The notes under the pieces are model-generated. The model searched no databases and was not told where the DNA came from. It saw only the letters and a program-made list of their open reading frames with translations. This document shows, one piece after another, positions 24,154-33,330 of a stretch of DNA of 64,000 bases. Positions within the stretch are counted from its first letter, which is position 1; each line of letters begins with the position of its first letter. A program made the translations under genes and the position numbers. Source of the stretch: Pseudomonadota bacterium (GTDB taxonomy: Bacteria > Pseudomonadota > Gammaproteobacteria > Burkholderiales > Burkholderiaceae_B); contig JAEXOO010000035.1 in NCBI GenBank assembly GCA_023439305.1, positions 186,001-250,000 on the forward strand, in the 5' to 3' direction.

Positions 24154-26967
24154 ATGACCACTGCAACATTCAGCCGGCGCCGATTCCTGAAATTCGGGGT
24201 CGTTTCCGGCGTATCTATCTATATGGCGCCCTTCCTGCCCAAGGCTGTCCATGCCACTTTGCTGGGAGAGCAGAACTCCCGGCCTACCCCCTGGAATGCG
24301 ACAGGACGACAAGTGCCGTTCAAGATCGACGGCACACGCCAGGTTACCGGCAGCAAGTTCTTCGTGCGTGACATTCGCGCCAAAGACATGCCGGGCTGGC
24401 CTCAGCAGCAGGCACACGCCTTCATCCTGCGCGCTACCCAGGCCGACCACCTGTACACCGGTCTGGACCTAAGCAAACTGGGTGCCGACCTGCAGCCCGA
24501 TATCCTGATCCAGGCCGACGACTTAGCAAAGGCCAAGCTGGAGCTGCCTGACTACTACAACGACGAAATGCTGCTGGCCGCCGGCAAGACAGCGCGCTTC
24601 CTGGGACACCCGGTTGCCATCCTGATCTACACGGATTTTGATCGCTACCGCCGCGCCAAGACGGCCGGCCAGGCGCCGGGCGTCCTCACCTACGGCGACA
24701 AAACCGGCTTTCGGGAACTGAACGCCTACGGCGGTGCCCGCTATATCCGTGTTGAAGGCGAGGCCGGTTCACCCGACGATGTGTTCTCCAGCATGCGGGA
24801 CGGCGCCGTATTCCCCGACAAGGTACAAGGCGACACGCCCGCCTGGCCATCGAGCCAAGGCGACGGCGCCGCGGCCAAGGCCATGGGGCTGTCCGAGCAA
24901 ATGCAGAAAGCCTTTGATCAGCCTTCTGCCGATTGGCTGGTGCTGGAAGGCGACTACTATTCCCAGTCCATCGACGGCGCGCCTCTGGAGCCTGAATGCA
25001 TCAATTGCTGGTACGACGGCAAGAAGCAGGAGCTGCAGATGGTGGTGGGATCCCAGACTCCCGGTGCAGATGGCGCCGAAGCCGCCGGCATGGTGGCAGC
25101 CTCGACCTTCGGTTTGAAGGACATCGTGGTGCACCCCTGTACGGCCACAGGCTACGGCGTCAAAGAGCACAGCGCCTTCAACCATTACGGCGTCGTGGCC
25201 GCCCTGTTCGCAGGCAACCTGCCCGTGCGCCTGGCCAACAATCGCTTCGAGCAATTCCAGGCCGGTCAGAAGCGGCACTCTTATCGCATGAAGAACCGCA
25301 TTGCCATCGACAAGGCCAGCGGCAAGATCCAGCAGTATCAAAGCTACAGCCTGTCGGACGGGGGCGGACGCGCAACCTGCAGTTGGCCCGTCACCACCGG
25401 CGGCGCGCAAAGCGCGCAAGGCATCTATTACCTGCCCAAAAGCGATGCCTGGGGCGTATCGCTGGCCTCGCGGGCCGTGGAAGCCGGTTCGATGCGCGGC
25501 TTTGGCAAGGGCCAGACCATGACCGCCATGGAACTGATGATGGACGAAGCCGCCGCCCGCCTGAATATGGATCCCATCGAACTGCGCCTGAAGAACGTCA
25601 TGCGCAGCGGCCAGAAGAATATGGAAGGCGGTATCCCGGCAGGCTCTCTGCGCGCGCGGGAAATCCTGGAAAAAGCCCGCGAACACCCTCTGTGGACCAG
25701 CCGCGAGCAGAAAAAGAAAGAATTCGAAGCAGCCAACCCGGACAAACTGTACGGCGTGGGCTTTGCCTGCGTCATGAAGAACTACGGAACCGGCTCGCAA
25801 GGCGACCACTCGGGCATCGAAATCGACGAGCAGGGACAGGTGCACCTGCGCACCTCCATCGTGGAAATCGGCACAGGCTCGGCGACTTCCCAGGCTGTGA
25901 TCTGCGCCAAGTGGGTAGGCCACGCCGCCCATACCGTGCAGGCCTCGCATCTGGATTGGCCTGAGTTGGGCATGGTGGCGACCCACAACCCCTATACCTT
26001 GAAGCAGCCGGACCAGGACAAACAACAAGGCAATTCACAATGGACGCCGGTGCTGTCTTCGGGGTCTTATGCCAGCAGTTCGTCCTACTTCGGCTCCCAC
26101 GGCACGTCCGAGGCCGCCCGCCTGCTGTTCTTGTATGGATTATGGCCAGCCGCCGTCGCCATCTGGGGCGAAGGATACGGCGGCGGCCAGATCGCCCCCT
26201 TGACCGTACGCCCCGAAGACGCCCGCTGGACCACCGACGGTCGCCTGAGCGCCGGGGGGCTGGAACCCCTGCCGCTGGAGCAACTGGCCAAGCGCGCCCA
26301 TGACATGAAGCTGGTGACCGGCGTCGTGCTGCACGCCTTCAACCGCTACCAATGGGCCGAGGCCGACTACGACGTCGCCGGTCAGAACGTCCGACTGCCC
26401 ATCGACGGACTGGCGCTGCGCTACGGCGCGGGCGACAGCAAGGCCAAAGATCTCAACGGCTACCAGCGGCTGGAACGTCGCAACATTTTCTACCCGCCGG
26501 TATCGCGCCGTCGCGGCGGCTACCTGTACTACTCCGCGGTGGGGGTGCTGACCGAGGTGGAAGTGGACCGCAAGAGCGGCGAGCAAACGCTGCTGTCCGC
26601 GCACACCTGGGTGGACTGCGGCAAGCCCATCGTGCCGCAACTGGTGATGAGCCAGGCCGAAGGCGGATTGGCCATGGGTCTGGGCCAGGCCTGGTACGAA
26701 GACCTGCCCCTGTATGAAGGCGGCCCCGGCGACGGCACCTGGAACTTCCATCGCTATCGCCTGCCCCGCGCCAAGGATGTGGCCGTCTGGAAAACCCATT
26801 TCGAGCTGCTGGAGCCGCTATCCGAAACCGATGCGCCCAAAGGCATTGCCGAAGTGGTCATGATCCCCATCATTGCCGCCGCCGTCAGCGGCGTCAATCA
26901 CGCGACCGGCCAGTTCTTCCGTGAACTGCCTGTGACCGCAGCAAAAATCAAGGAGCGTCTGGCATGA
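24154..26967 (+). CDS. Tat-exported molybdenum hydroxylase, large (molybdopterin) subunit
   Basis: The 937-residue protein begins with a Tat leader (FSRRRFLKFG) and then has the xanthine dehydrogenase-family molybdopterin-binding domains. The RGFGKGQTMTAMELMMDEAA block lies near 445-465, and the C-terminal KGIAEVVM near residue 893 carries the conserved catalytic glutamate. With the next gene it forms a periplasmic Mo/2Fe-2S hydroxylase of the isoquinoline oxidoreductase/aldehyde dehydrogenase type, which adds water-derived oxygen to an N-heterocycle or aldehyde. The start at 24154 has GGAGG at proper spacing and sits just before the twin arginines. No FAD subunit or cytochrome gene follows. 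Confidence 0.85.
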   Translation: MTTATFSRRRFLKFGVVSGVSIYMAPFLPKAVHATLLGEQNSRPTPWNATGRQVPFKIDGTRQVTGSKFFVRDIRAKDMPGWPQQQAHAFILRATQADHLYTGLDLSKLGADLQPDILIQADDLAKAKLELPDYYNDEMLLAAGKTARFLGHPVAILIYTDFDRYRRAKTAGQAPGVLTYGDKTGFRELNAYGGARYIRVEGEAGSPDDVFSSMRDGAVFPDKVQGDTPAWPSSQGDGAAAKAMGLSEQMQKAFDQPSADWLVLEGDYYSQSIDGAPLEPECINCWYDGKKQELQMVVGSQTPGADGAEAAGMVAASTFGLKDIVVHPCTATGYGVKEHSAFNHYGVVAALFAGNLPVRLANNRFEQFQAGQKRHSYRMKNRIAIDKASGKIQQYQSYSLSDGGGRATCSWPVTTGGAQSAQGIYYLPKSDAWGVSLASRAVEAGSMRGFGKGQTMTAMELMMDEAAARLNMDPIELRLKNVMRSGQKNMEGGIPAGSLRAREILEKAREHPLWTSREQKKKEFEAANPDKLYGVGFACVMKNYGTGSQGDHSGIEIDEQGQVHLRTSIVEIGTGSATSQAVICAKWVGHAAHTVQASHLDWPELGMVATHNPYTLKQPDQDKQQGNSQWTPVLSSGSYASSSSYFGSHGTSEAARLLFLYGLWPAAVAIWGEGYGGGQIAPLTVRPEDARWTTDGRLSAGGLEPLPLEQLAKRAHDMKLVTGVVLHAFNRYQWAEADYDVAGQNVRLPIDGLALRYGAGDSKAKDLNGYQRLERRNIFYPPVSRRRGGYLYYSAVGVLTEVEVDRKSGEQTLLSAHTWVDCGKPIVPQLVMSQAEGGLAMGLGQAWYEDLPLYEGGPGDGTWNFHRYRLPRAKDVAVWKTHFELLEPLSETDAPKGIAEVVMIPIIAAAVSGVNHATGQFFRELPVTAAKIKERLA

Positions 26968-27506
26968 GCAACCCGACCCAAAAACTGCGCCTGAACATCA
27001 ACAAGGTGGACCTGCAGACCATGGAAGTCAGCAAGGACCTGCCCATGATCGACTTTCTGCATGAATACGCAGGCCTGACTGGCACCCATCTGGGCTGTGG
27101 CATGGGCATCTGCCACGCCTGCGTGGTGATCGTGGATCATCCGGACGGCCGCAGCGAAGAAATCCAGACCTGCATCACCCCGGCCAGCTACTTTGAAGGC
27201 AAAAAAGTGCGCACCATCGAGGCCCACGCCCAACGGGACACCCAGGACAAGGTCACGCAACTGCACCCGGTGCAGCAGGCCTTCCTGGAAGGCTTCGCCT
27301 TTCAATGCGGCTACTGCACGCCGGGCTTCGTCAACGCCGGCATCGTGCTGTACGAATCGCTGCAGAAAAAGCCGGTCGCCCGCGAGCAGATCGAAGCCAG
27401 GGTCTCCGAAGGACTGCAAAACCACATCTGTCGCTGCACCGGCTATGTGCGTTACCACCAGGCCATGAAAGACCTGATCCTGGCCACGCCGGATCTGGTC
27501 AGTTAA
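26964..27506 (+). CDS. Molybdenum hydroxylase 2Fe-2S subunit
   Basis: The 180-residue protein has two [2Fe-2S] clusters: the plant-ferredoxin type with C45, C50, C53 and C70 (GCGMGICHAC, TCITP) and the helical one with C115, C118, C156 and C158 (CGYC, CRC). There is no leader, as expected for a partner carried out by the Tat signal of the large subunit. The ATG overlaps the large-subunit stop codon (ATGA). It passes electrons from the Mo centre to an external acceptor that is not encoded here. Confidence 0.9.
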   Translation: MSNPTQKLRLNINKVDLQTMEVSKDLPMIDFLHEYAGLTGTHLGCGMGICHACVVIVDHPDGRSEEIQTCITPASYFEGKKVRTIEAHAQRDTQDKVTQLHPVQQAFLEGFAFQCGYCTPGFVNAGIVLYESLQKKPVAREQIEARVSEGLQNHICRCTGYVRYHQAMKDLILATPDLVS

Positions 27507-27512
27507 GCCGTT

Positions 27513-27549
27513 CCATGCCGGGGACGCCCCAGGGTTGTCCCCGGCATGG
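27513..27549. terminator. Strong hairpin after the hydroxylase operon
   Basis: CCATGCCGGGGAC (27513-27525) pairs with GTCCCCGGCATGG (27537-27549), a perfect 13-bp stem. No T-run follows, so it is either a weak terminator or an mRNA-protecting stem. Confidence 0.5.
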
Positions 27550-27620
27550 TCGCGTGCCAACCGTGCTACGATTTCCGAGCAAGATCCTGAACCTGGAATA
27601 TCAAGAACAAGGAGCACGCC

Positions 27621-27893
27621 ATGAGCAATACATACAGCCTCAATGACCTGGGTCGTGAAGCCGTCCGCCAATTTGTAGAAGACCGTGGCTTGCCTGACCT
27701 GAACCTGGATGCCTATTACGCCGCCGCCGAAGTTGAAGCCGATAACTTCAACAGCGACGGCAGCCAGCGGGGGGAAATCGAAATCACCCCCAACTGCAGC
27801 AAGGATGGTCTGATGCACACCTTGCTGTTGGAAAAGCACTGGTTCAGCGCCGAGCCGATTCCCGACGCCCCCGAAGAAGACCCGTTGTTCTAA
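27621..27893 (+). CDS. Small acidic hypothetical protein
   Basis: The 90-residue acidic protein has an AAGGAG ribosome site and a standard coding pattern. It has no signal peptide or membrane segment and no motif I recognise; the end is rich in Pro, Asp and Glu. It stands alone between the hydroxylase operon and the convergent Bug receptor gene. Confidence 0.65.
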   Translation: MSNTYSLNDLGREAVRQFVEDRGLPDLNLDAYYAAAEVEADNFNSDGSQRGEIEITPNCSKDGLMHTLLLEKHWFSAEPIPDAPEEDPLF

Positions 27894-27907
27894 GCGTTGC
27901 TCGGCCT

Positions 27908-28936
27908 TCAATCCACCTGCAGCCCGATATTGCGGGCCAGTGCGCCGAAACGATCGATATCGTTCCAGATAATGTCTCGAAAGCCGGCGGCCAAGGCCGC
28001 CGGCCCGGACGGCTGCGGGGTATAGCCCAGGCCCATCAATTCGCTTTGCATGGCCGGCTCAGCCACGGCCTGTCGTACCGCCTGATTCAATACCTGCACC
28101 ACCTCCGGGGGAGTATGGGATGGCGCCAGCAAGCCATGCCACTGATCCATCTCGAACGGCTGCTCAATGATTTCTGCCACCGTCGACACTTGCGGCAGCA
28201 CCGGACTGCGCTGCGGCGAAGTTACGGCCAGCGGCCGCAAGCGACCCGCAGCGATCAAGGCCGAGGCGCTGGACAAGGTGACGATGCCGATCGGCACCTG
28301 GCCGGACGCCACATCATTCAGGGCCGGCCCACAACCCCGATACGGAATATGCAGCAGGTAAGTGCCGCTGGTTTCATACAGCATTTCACCGGCCAGATGC
28401 TGCGGCGTGCCATTGCCGCAGGACGCATACGCCAAGGAAGGTTCAGAGCGCACGGCCAGCACCGCCCGCAAGGATGCAATGCCCGAGCCTTCCGCCGTCA
28501 CGATCACGGACGGTACAAAGCCCACATTGGCCACTGGCGCGAAATCCCCTTTGGGATCGAAGCCCAGATTGCGAAACACCCCCGGATTGATGGCAAAGGA
28601 GCTGTTGGCCATCAGCAAGGTGTAGCCGTCCGCCCGCGAATAAGCCACGGCTCGGGAGCCGATATTACCGCTTGCGCCAGGCCGGTTGTCCACGACGACC
28701 GGCTGCCCCAGGCTTTTCTGAAGGCGCACACCCAACTTGCGCGCCAGCAGGTCCGTGCCACCGCCGGGCGGAAAGGTCACAATGATGGTGATGGGACGAT
28801 TGGGATAGGCCGTATCGGCCGCAGCCGCCATGACGGCATCGGCTGCCGCGCCTTGGGCCGGCGCCGCCACCGCCAGCGTTGCGCCGCCTATCGCGCAACG
28901 CATCAAAAACGACAACATAGTGCTTCCAATGAGCAA
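27908..28936 (-). CDS. Bug/TctC-family solute receptor next to nadC
   Basis: The 342-residue precursor has a signal peptide and the Bug-family pattern: YPNRPITIIVTFPPGGGTDLLARKLG, VVVDNRPGASGNIGS and PYRGCGPALNDVASGQVPIG. These are periplasmic receptors for tripartite tricarboxylate-type transport of small acids. Two starts are possible (28936 and 28918); the second gives a more typical leader. Only nine bases separate it from nadC on the same strand, so a NAD precursor such as quinolinate or nicotinate is the likely ligand. No TctAB genes adjoin it. Confidence 0.85.
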   Translation of the reverse strand: MLIGSTMLSFLMRCAIGGATLAVAAPAQGAAADAVMAAAADTAYPNRPITIIVTFPPGGGTDLLARKLGVRLQKSLGQPVVVDNRPGASGNIGSRAVAYSRADGYTLLMANSSFAINPGVFRNLGFDPKGDFAPVANVGFVPSVIVTAEGSGIASLRAVLAVRSEPSLAYASCGNGTPQHLAGEMLYETSGTYLLHIPYRGCGPALNDVASGQVPIGIVTLSSASALIAAGRLRPLAVTSPQRSPVLPQVSTVAEIIEQPFEMDQWHGLLAPSHTPPEVVQVLNQAVRQAVAEPAMQSELMGLGYTPQPSGPAALAAGFRDIIWNDIDRFGALARNIGLQVD

Positions 28937-28945
28937 GCGTCAGGT

Positions 28946-29845
28946 TCAGGCATCCAGGCCTATGTCCAGCACACGTGCGCTGTGCGTGATCCAGCCTACG
29001 GCAATGCGATCCACGCCGCACGCGGCGATCTGTACGGCAGTTTCAGGCGTGATGCGCCCCGAGGCCTCCGTCTTGGCCCGGCCCGCCACGCGCGCGACAG
29101 CCTGTGTCAAGGTATCCGTGTCCATATTGTCCAGCAGGATGCTGTCCACGCCTAAGGCCAGGACTTCATCCAACTGCTCCAGGGTGTCGACTTCAACCTC
29201 GATGCAGACCAGGTGGCCGATGTAGGCGCGGGCCGATTCCACCGCCGCGCGCACCCCACCCGCCACGGCGATATGGTTGTCCTTGATCAGCACAGCATCA
29301 TCCAGCCCGAAACGATGATTGCTGCCGCCTCCCACCCGCACCGCATACTTCTGCAAGGCGCGCATGCCCGGCATGGTTTTGCGCGTGCAGGTCACCTTGG
29401 TGCCGTACGGCTCGATGGCCCGGGCGATGGAAGCGGTCGCCGTGGCCACCCCGCTCAGATGCCCCAGGAAATTCAAGGCGCAGCGTTCAGCGGTCAGCAT
29501 AGCGCGGGCCGAACCGCTGATAACAGCGATCTCAGCACCAGGCTCCAGATCGTCGCCATCGTTCAGGCGCGGCTCGAAACGCAAAGAAGGATCCAGAAGG
29601 CTGAAGGCAATGCGCGCCAGATCCAGACCTGCCAGCACGCCGTGCTCGCGCGCCACCAGCCGGGTGCGGGTCCGGGCTTCGGGCGATACGATGGCATCCG
29701 TGGTCAGGTCCCCCGCCCGCCCAAGATCCTCTTGCAGCGCGGCGCGCACCAGTGGTTCCAGGATGACGTCCGGCAAAGGCGGAACGCGGGTCTTGCCCTG
29801 GGTTGCCGTCGTGTCGGCATGTGCGCTGAATTCTTTTATGCTCAT
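28946..29845 (-). CDS. nadC: Nicotinate-nucleotide pyrophosphorylase (carboxylating) NadC
   Basis: The 299-residue protein has the quinolinate phosphoribosyltransferase motifs: EDLGRAGDLTTD (39-50), HLSGVAT (129-135), TRKT (154-157), GGSNHRFGLDDAVLIKDNH (173-191) and ESARAYIGH with the acidic EVEVDTLEQ. It converts quinolinate and PRPP to nicotinate mononucleotide, CO2 and PPi in NAD synthesis. nadA and nadB are not next to it, which is unusual compared with many bacteria. A palindrome at 29893-29915 lies between it and the NrtR-like gene. Confidence 0.93.
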   Translation of the reverse strand: MSIKEFSAHADTTATQGKTRVPPLPDVILEPLVRAALQEDLGRAGDLTTDAIVSPEARTRTRLVAREHGVLAGLDLARIAFSLLDPSLRFEPRLNDGDDLEPGAEIAVISGSARAMLTAERCALNFLGHLSGVATATASIARAIEPYGTKVTCTRKTMPGMRALQKYAVRVGGGSNHRFGLDDAVLIKDNHIAVAGGVRAAVESARAYIGHLVCIEVEVDTLEQLDEVLALGVDSILLDNMDTDTLTQAVARVAGRAKTEASGRITPETAVQIAACGVDRIAVGWITHSARVLDIGLDA

Positions 29846-29892
29846 TTTGAGTATTTAAATGAATAAAAATAAGGCCTGTCGGCACCCGTTTA

Positions 29893-29915
29893 TTTATGCT
29901 ATTCCTGAGCATAAA
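29893..29915. promoter_or_regulatory. NAD-module operator palindrome
   Basis: TTTATGCT (29893-29900), seven bases, AGCATAAA (29908-29915): perfect 8-bp arms 48 bases upstream of the nadC start and just downstream of the regulator gene. It is the natural candidate site for the NrtR-like protein. Confidence 0.65.
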
Positions 29916-29948
29916 CACTGTCAAGCCACAGACCTTATCATGGGAGCC

Positions 29949-30920
29949 TTAACGGGCTTGCTTGGCCAAGGGCAGCTTGCTGCCCGAGATAGCGCGCTCC
30001 AGCAAGACATCACCGCGGAAACGAAACAGCTTGGCTGGCCTGCCCGACCCGCCCAGGCTGATGGCGCCTGTTTCCTCCACCAGGGCCTGCTGTTCAATCA
30101 AGCGCCGGAAATTCTGCTTGTGCAGCCCGCGACCGGCCAGCGCCTCGACCGCCTGCTGCAACTGCAGCAAGGTAAATTCCGGCGGCATCAACTCGAACAC
30201 CACGGGACGATACTTGATCTTGGCGCGCAAGCGCGCCAAGCCGGTCGCCAATATGCGTCTGTGATCGTGCATCATGGGCAAGCCCAGACGATTCTCCTGC
30301 CCTACTGCGTCGGGGCGGGGTTCGCGGCGACGGCGCGCCTCAGGCAAGAGCCCGGCTTCGTACAGCAATTCGTAGCGCTGCAGCACGAAATCCTCATTCC
30401 AGTTCGCCCCCGCCAGCCCAAAGCTGTAGGCAACGCGCTGCCTGCGTATGGCCTGCAGGTCTGCGTCTAGATCGCACCATTGCATCAAGGCCGGTTCAAT
30501 GACGTCCTGAATGATGGCGGGCGCCCCCTGGCGCCAATCTTCCCAGGGAAAATAGCGGTAACAGTCCTGCCAGATCACCTGCGCGACATCCGGACGGCCG
30601 ACTTCGCGCGTCAGGCCCACATAACTGACCGACACCACGCGCGCACCCTGCGCGTCGAAACGATCGCGATCCGCAAACGTGTACAACTGCTCCACATAGC
30701 CCACAGGGTGGTGGGTTTGCTCTTCCACCCAATCGCGCAGCCCGGTTTGCAAAGAGCGATGCGTCTGCTGGAAAGGGCCCGCCGGCAGCGCCTTGCCCGC
30801 ATCCGTGGTCAGCACGCGAGGTTCGCCATCGGTCACGGCGACCAATACAGCCACCAGCTCGGCGCTGACGGCGGGTTCCTGCAGTTCGATCACATGCTCT
30901 CCTTGAATAATCGCCTGCAT
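29949..30920 (-). CDS. NrtR/NadQ-like Nudix-related transcriptional regulator
   Basis: The 323-residue protein has an N-terminal Nudix-like fold (AELVAVLVAVTDGEPRVLT, then GPFQQTHRSLQTGLRDWVEEQT). In it the catalytic Nudix box is degenerate: only the end, LRDWVEE, recalls REUxEE. A C-terminal winged helix-like part follows (FTLLQLQQAVEALAGRGLHKQNFRR, residues about 245-275). That is the design of NrtR/NadQ regulators of NAD synthesis, which sense a NAD-related ligand with the dead Nudix domain. It precedes nadC on the same strand, separated by an operator-like palindrome. The ribosome site is weak. Confidence 0.75.
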   Translation of the reverse strand: MQAIIQGEHVIELQEPAVSAELVAVLVAVTDGEPRVLTTDAGKALPAGPFQQTHRSLQTGLRDWVEEQTHHPVGYVEQLYTFADRDRFDAQGARVVSVSYVGLTREVGRPDVAQVIWQDCYRYFPWEDWRQGAPAIIQDVIEPALMQWCDLDADLQAIRRQRVAYSFGLAGANWNEDFVLQRYELLYEAGLLPEARRRREPRPDAVGQENRLGLPMMHDHRRILATGLARLRAKIKYRPVVFELMPPEFTLLQLQQAVEALAGRGLHKQNFRRLIEQQALVEETGAISLGGSGRPAKLFRFRGDVLLERAISGSKLPLAKQAR

Positions 30921-31307
30921 GCAGGTGACATGCGGCGAATTATAAACGTAGCACTACCGCAGCCGGAGCCGCCTGCGCGCATTTCAGCTCGGCCTTCACG
31001 CTTCGATTCTCGCAAATTCAACTAATACCAACGAAAAAATAGAGACCTAAAGAAAAAAAACCAGTATCCGTAAAGCTGATAAACCCTATTACTTATGCGG
31101 TATGCCGACTCAAGCCCTCGGTCAAGCCCCGGATATGCGCCTAGTTTCTCCTTTTGCCTTGGTCAGCCTTTCGCAAAAATAGAGAGTTTTGTATGGGTTT
31201 AAGCTCATATTCAGAAAAAAGCTTGCCTGTACCTGCGTTTTCGGACGGTTATTGTCAGATCGACTTGCCCCCCCCAGCCACACCCCTATGTTCCTGCAGG
31301 ATGTTGA
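30921..31307. other. Intergenic region before the first Aer-like gene
   Basis: No gene is seen. It contains the sigma-28-type promoter at 31048-31074 and an untranslated leader of about 225 bases to the chemoreceptor start. Confidence 0.5.
31048..31074 (+). promoter_or_regulatory. Sigma-28-type promoter of the first Aer-like gene
   Basis: TAAA (31048-31051), 15 bases, TCCGTAAA (31067-31074). The flagellar consensus is TAAA-N15-GCCGATAA; the -10 part matches at five of eight. The same -10 variant occurs ahead of the second flagellin gene. Confidence 0.6.
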
Positions 31308-33038
31308 ATGCGTAAGAATTTCCCCATTACCCAGGACGAAGTGCGTGTCCGGGCGGATCAGTACCTGATTTCCAAGACGGACCTGAAAGGTCGCATTACC
31401 TATGCCAACGCTGCGTTCATCGCCATCAGCGGCTTTTCCCGCGAGGAACTGATTGGCAAAGCCCACAACATCGTGCGCCATCCCGACATGCCGCCCGAAG
31501 CATTCCAGGACCTGTGGGATACTCTGCAGAAAGAGCGCCCATGGATGGGAGTGGTCAAGAACCGCCGCAAGGATGGCGGTTTCTATTGGGTCTACGCCAT
31601 GGCCGTGCCCATCTATGAAAACGGCGCCGTCACGGGCTACGCCTCGGTACGTGTCAAACCCTCCGACGAACAGATCGAAGAAGCCGATCTGTTCTACCGG
31701 GCCATCAACGACGGCCGCGCCCAGGGCTACCGCGTGCACGAAGGCCGCAAAGTTCCAACCGGCTGGCGACGCGGCATGCAACTGCTGCGCAAGCCGTTCA
31801 GCAATTCCTTGCGGGCCAGCCTGTTTCGCATGGGCGCGCTGGCGTTGGCGACCACGGGCACGGCCCTGTATTTCGCACTGACCGGCGGCGTGCCCCAAGG
31901 CTCCGGACTGTGGTTGACCGGCGGCCTGTGTCTGGCCAGCGCGGCCATGATGGGCTATGGCTGGCTGATCGCCCACCGGGTCATCCGCCCCCTGGATCAA
32001 GCCTCTCTGATCGCGCAGCAGATCGCCACAGGCAATCTGCAACTGGACATCGACATCAGCTCCAGCGAAGGCAACTCGGAAATCGGCCAGCTCTATTTCT
32101 GCCTGGACCTGATGCGCAAGAGTCTGGTGGGTATCGCCAGCGACGCCCGCCACGGCATCGACGCCTCCATCCACGCTGCCCGCATCCTGGAAGTGAACAA
32201 TACCAATCTGGCTTCCCGCACCGAAGACCAGGCCGCTTCCCTGCAGGAAACCGCCGCCAGCATGGAAGAGCTGACAGTGACCGTGCGCCAGAATGCGGAC
32301 AACGCCAACCAGGCCAGTCAACTGGCCGATGCCAGCATGCACATCGCCCAGCGCGGCGGAGCCGTCGTCAACGAAGTGGTGCAGACCATGCAGGGCATTC
32401 ACGACAGTTCGCGGCGAATTGGCGATATCGTCACGGTGATCGAGGGCATCGCCTTCCAGACCAATATCCTGGCCCTGAACGCGGCCGTGGAATCGGCGCG
32501 GGCTGGCGAAAGCGGCCGGGGCTTTGCCGTGGTAGCGGGCGAAGTGCGCAGCCTGGCGCAAAAGAGCTCGCAGGCGGCTGGCGAGATCAAGACCCTGATC
32601 GACGAATCCGTCGGACGCATGGCCAGGGGAGCCGAACAAGCGGCTCGGGCCGGCGACACCATGGAAGAAGTGGTGGACTCGGTCAAGCGTGTCACCGACA
32701 TCATCGGCGAAATCTCCACCGCATCCATCGAGCAGGCCACCGGCCTGGATCAGATCAACCAGGCCATGGCCAAGATGGACGGCGTCACCCAGCAAAATGC
32801 CGCGCTGGTTCAGGACCTGGGCAACACCATGAGCGATCTGGCCCAGGAAGCGTCGGAGCTGGCCGATGCCATCAAGGCGCTGAACACCGGAGCGGACGGC
32901 AAGGCCGACACCCAACCTGCCGCCGCACGCCTGAGCCAGTCCAATGCGCCACAGGTGCTGTCCTATCAACCCTCGCCGGCAGCGAACATGAGCAGCGCCC
33001 GCACCGCATCCCAACGTCTGACCGCCGTGCGCCGTTAA
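31308..33038 (+). CDS. aer: PAS-type methyl-accepting chemotaxis protein (Aer-like), copy 1
   Basis: The 576-residue protein has an N-terminal Aer-type PAS domain (residues about 15-115, with ANAAFIAISGFSREELIGKAHN). Two close membrane segments lie near 170-215, followed by a HAMP-like linker and a signalling domain with the conserved hairpin EGIAFQTNILALNAAVESAR near 380. Aer proteins sense the redox state through FAD in the PAS domain and steer the cell toward good oxygen levels. It ends AVRR, without a CheR-binding pentapeptide. The next gene is a paralogue. Confidence 0.88.
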   Translation: MRKNFPITQDEVRVRADQYLISKTDLKGRITYANAAFIAISGFSREELIGKAHNIVRHPDMPPEAFQDLWDTLQKERPWMGVVKNRRKDGGFYWVYAMAVPIYENGAVTGYASVRVKPSDEQIEEADLFYRAINDGRAQGYRVHEGRKVPTGWRRGMQLLRKPFSNSLRASLFRMGALALATTGTALYFALTGGVPQGSGLWLTGGLCLASAAMMGYGWLIAHRVIRPLDQASLIAQQIATGNLQLDIDISSSEGNSEIGQLYFCLDLMRKSLVGIASDARHGIDASIHAARILEVNNTNLASRTEDQAASLQETAASMEELTVTVRQNADNANQASQLADASMHIAQRGGAVVNEVVQTMQGIHDSSRRIGDIVTVIEGIAFQTNILALNAAVESARAGESGRGFAVVAGEVRSLAQKSSQAAGEIKTLIDESVGRMARGAEQAARAGDTMEEVVDSVKRVTDIIGEISTASIEQATGLDQINQAMAKMDGVTQQNAALVQDLGNTMSDLAQEASELADAIKALNTGADGKADTQPAAARLSQSNAPQVLSYQPSPAANMSSARTASQRLTAVRR

Positions 33039-33330
33039 ATCGCTGGCGCCGGGTCGGGAATTCCTTTCGAATCCCCGACCCTGTCAGACCTGACAGCTAG
33101 ACAAATTAAAAAATATACCGAATAAAACTCAAACCCCGCTGACGGACTAAAATTAAAATAAATAAATCAAGCTATTGGCCGAAAATGAAAAAACAAAAAA
33201 AACGTATATCCAAGCCTCTTCATTTTTGACATATTTTGATTCCATGGTTAACACTATGTAATAGGTCATACCAGATCAGTACCATACCGGGTTGCGTCTC
33301 CTGTTCGCTTATCCCTCTATAGGCCTGATC
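33039..33330. other. AT-rich leader region between the two chemoreceptor genes
   Basis: Positions 33100-33240 are AT-rich and hold the sigma-28-type promoter at 33159-33185. No gene is seen. Confidence 0.5.
33159..33185 (+). promoter_or_regulatory. Sigma-28 promoter of the second Aer-like gene
   Basis: TAAA (33159-33162), exactly 15 bases, GCCGAAAA (33178-33185); seven of eight -10 positions match the consensus. It lies about 146 bases before the start codon. Confidence 0.8.

Noticed and set aside
31122..33014. A 630-codon minus-strand frame opposite the first Aer-like gene
   Set aside because: The sense strand encodes a complete PAS-HAMP-MCP protein; the antisense translation is repetitive Gly/His-rich shadow sequence.
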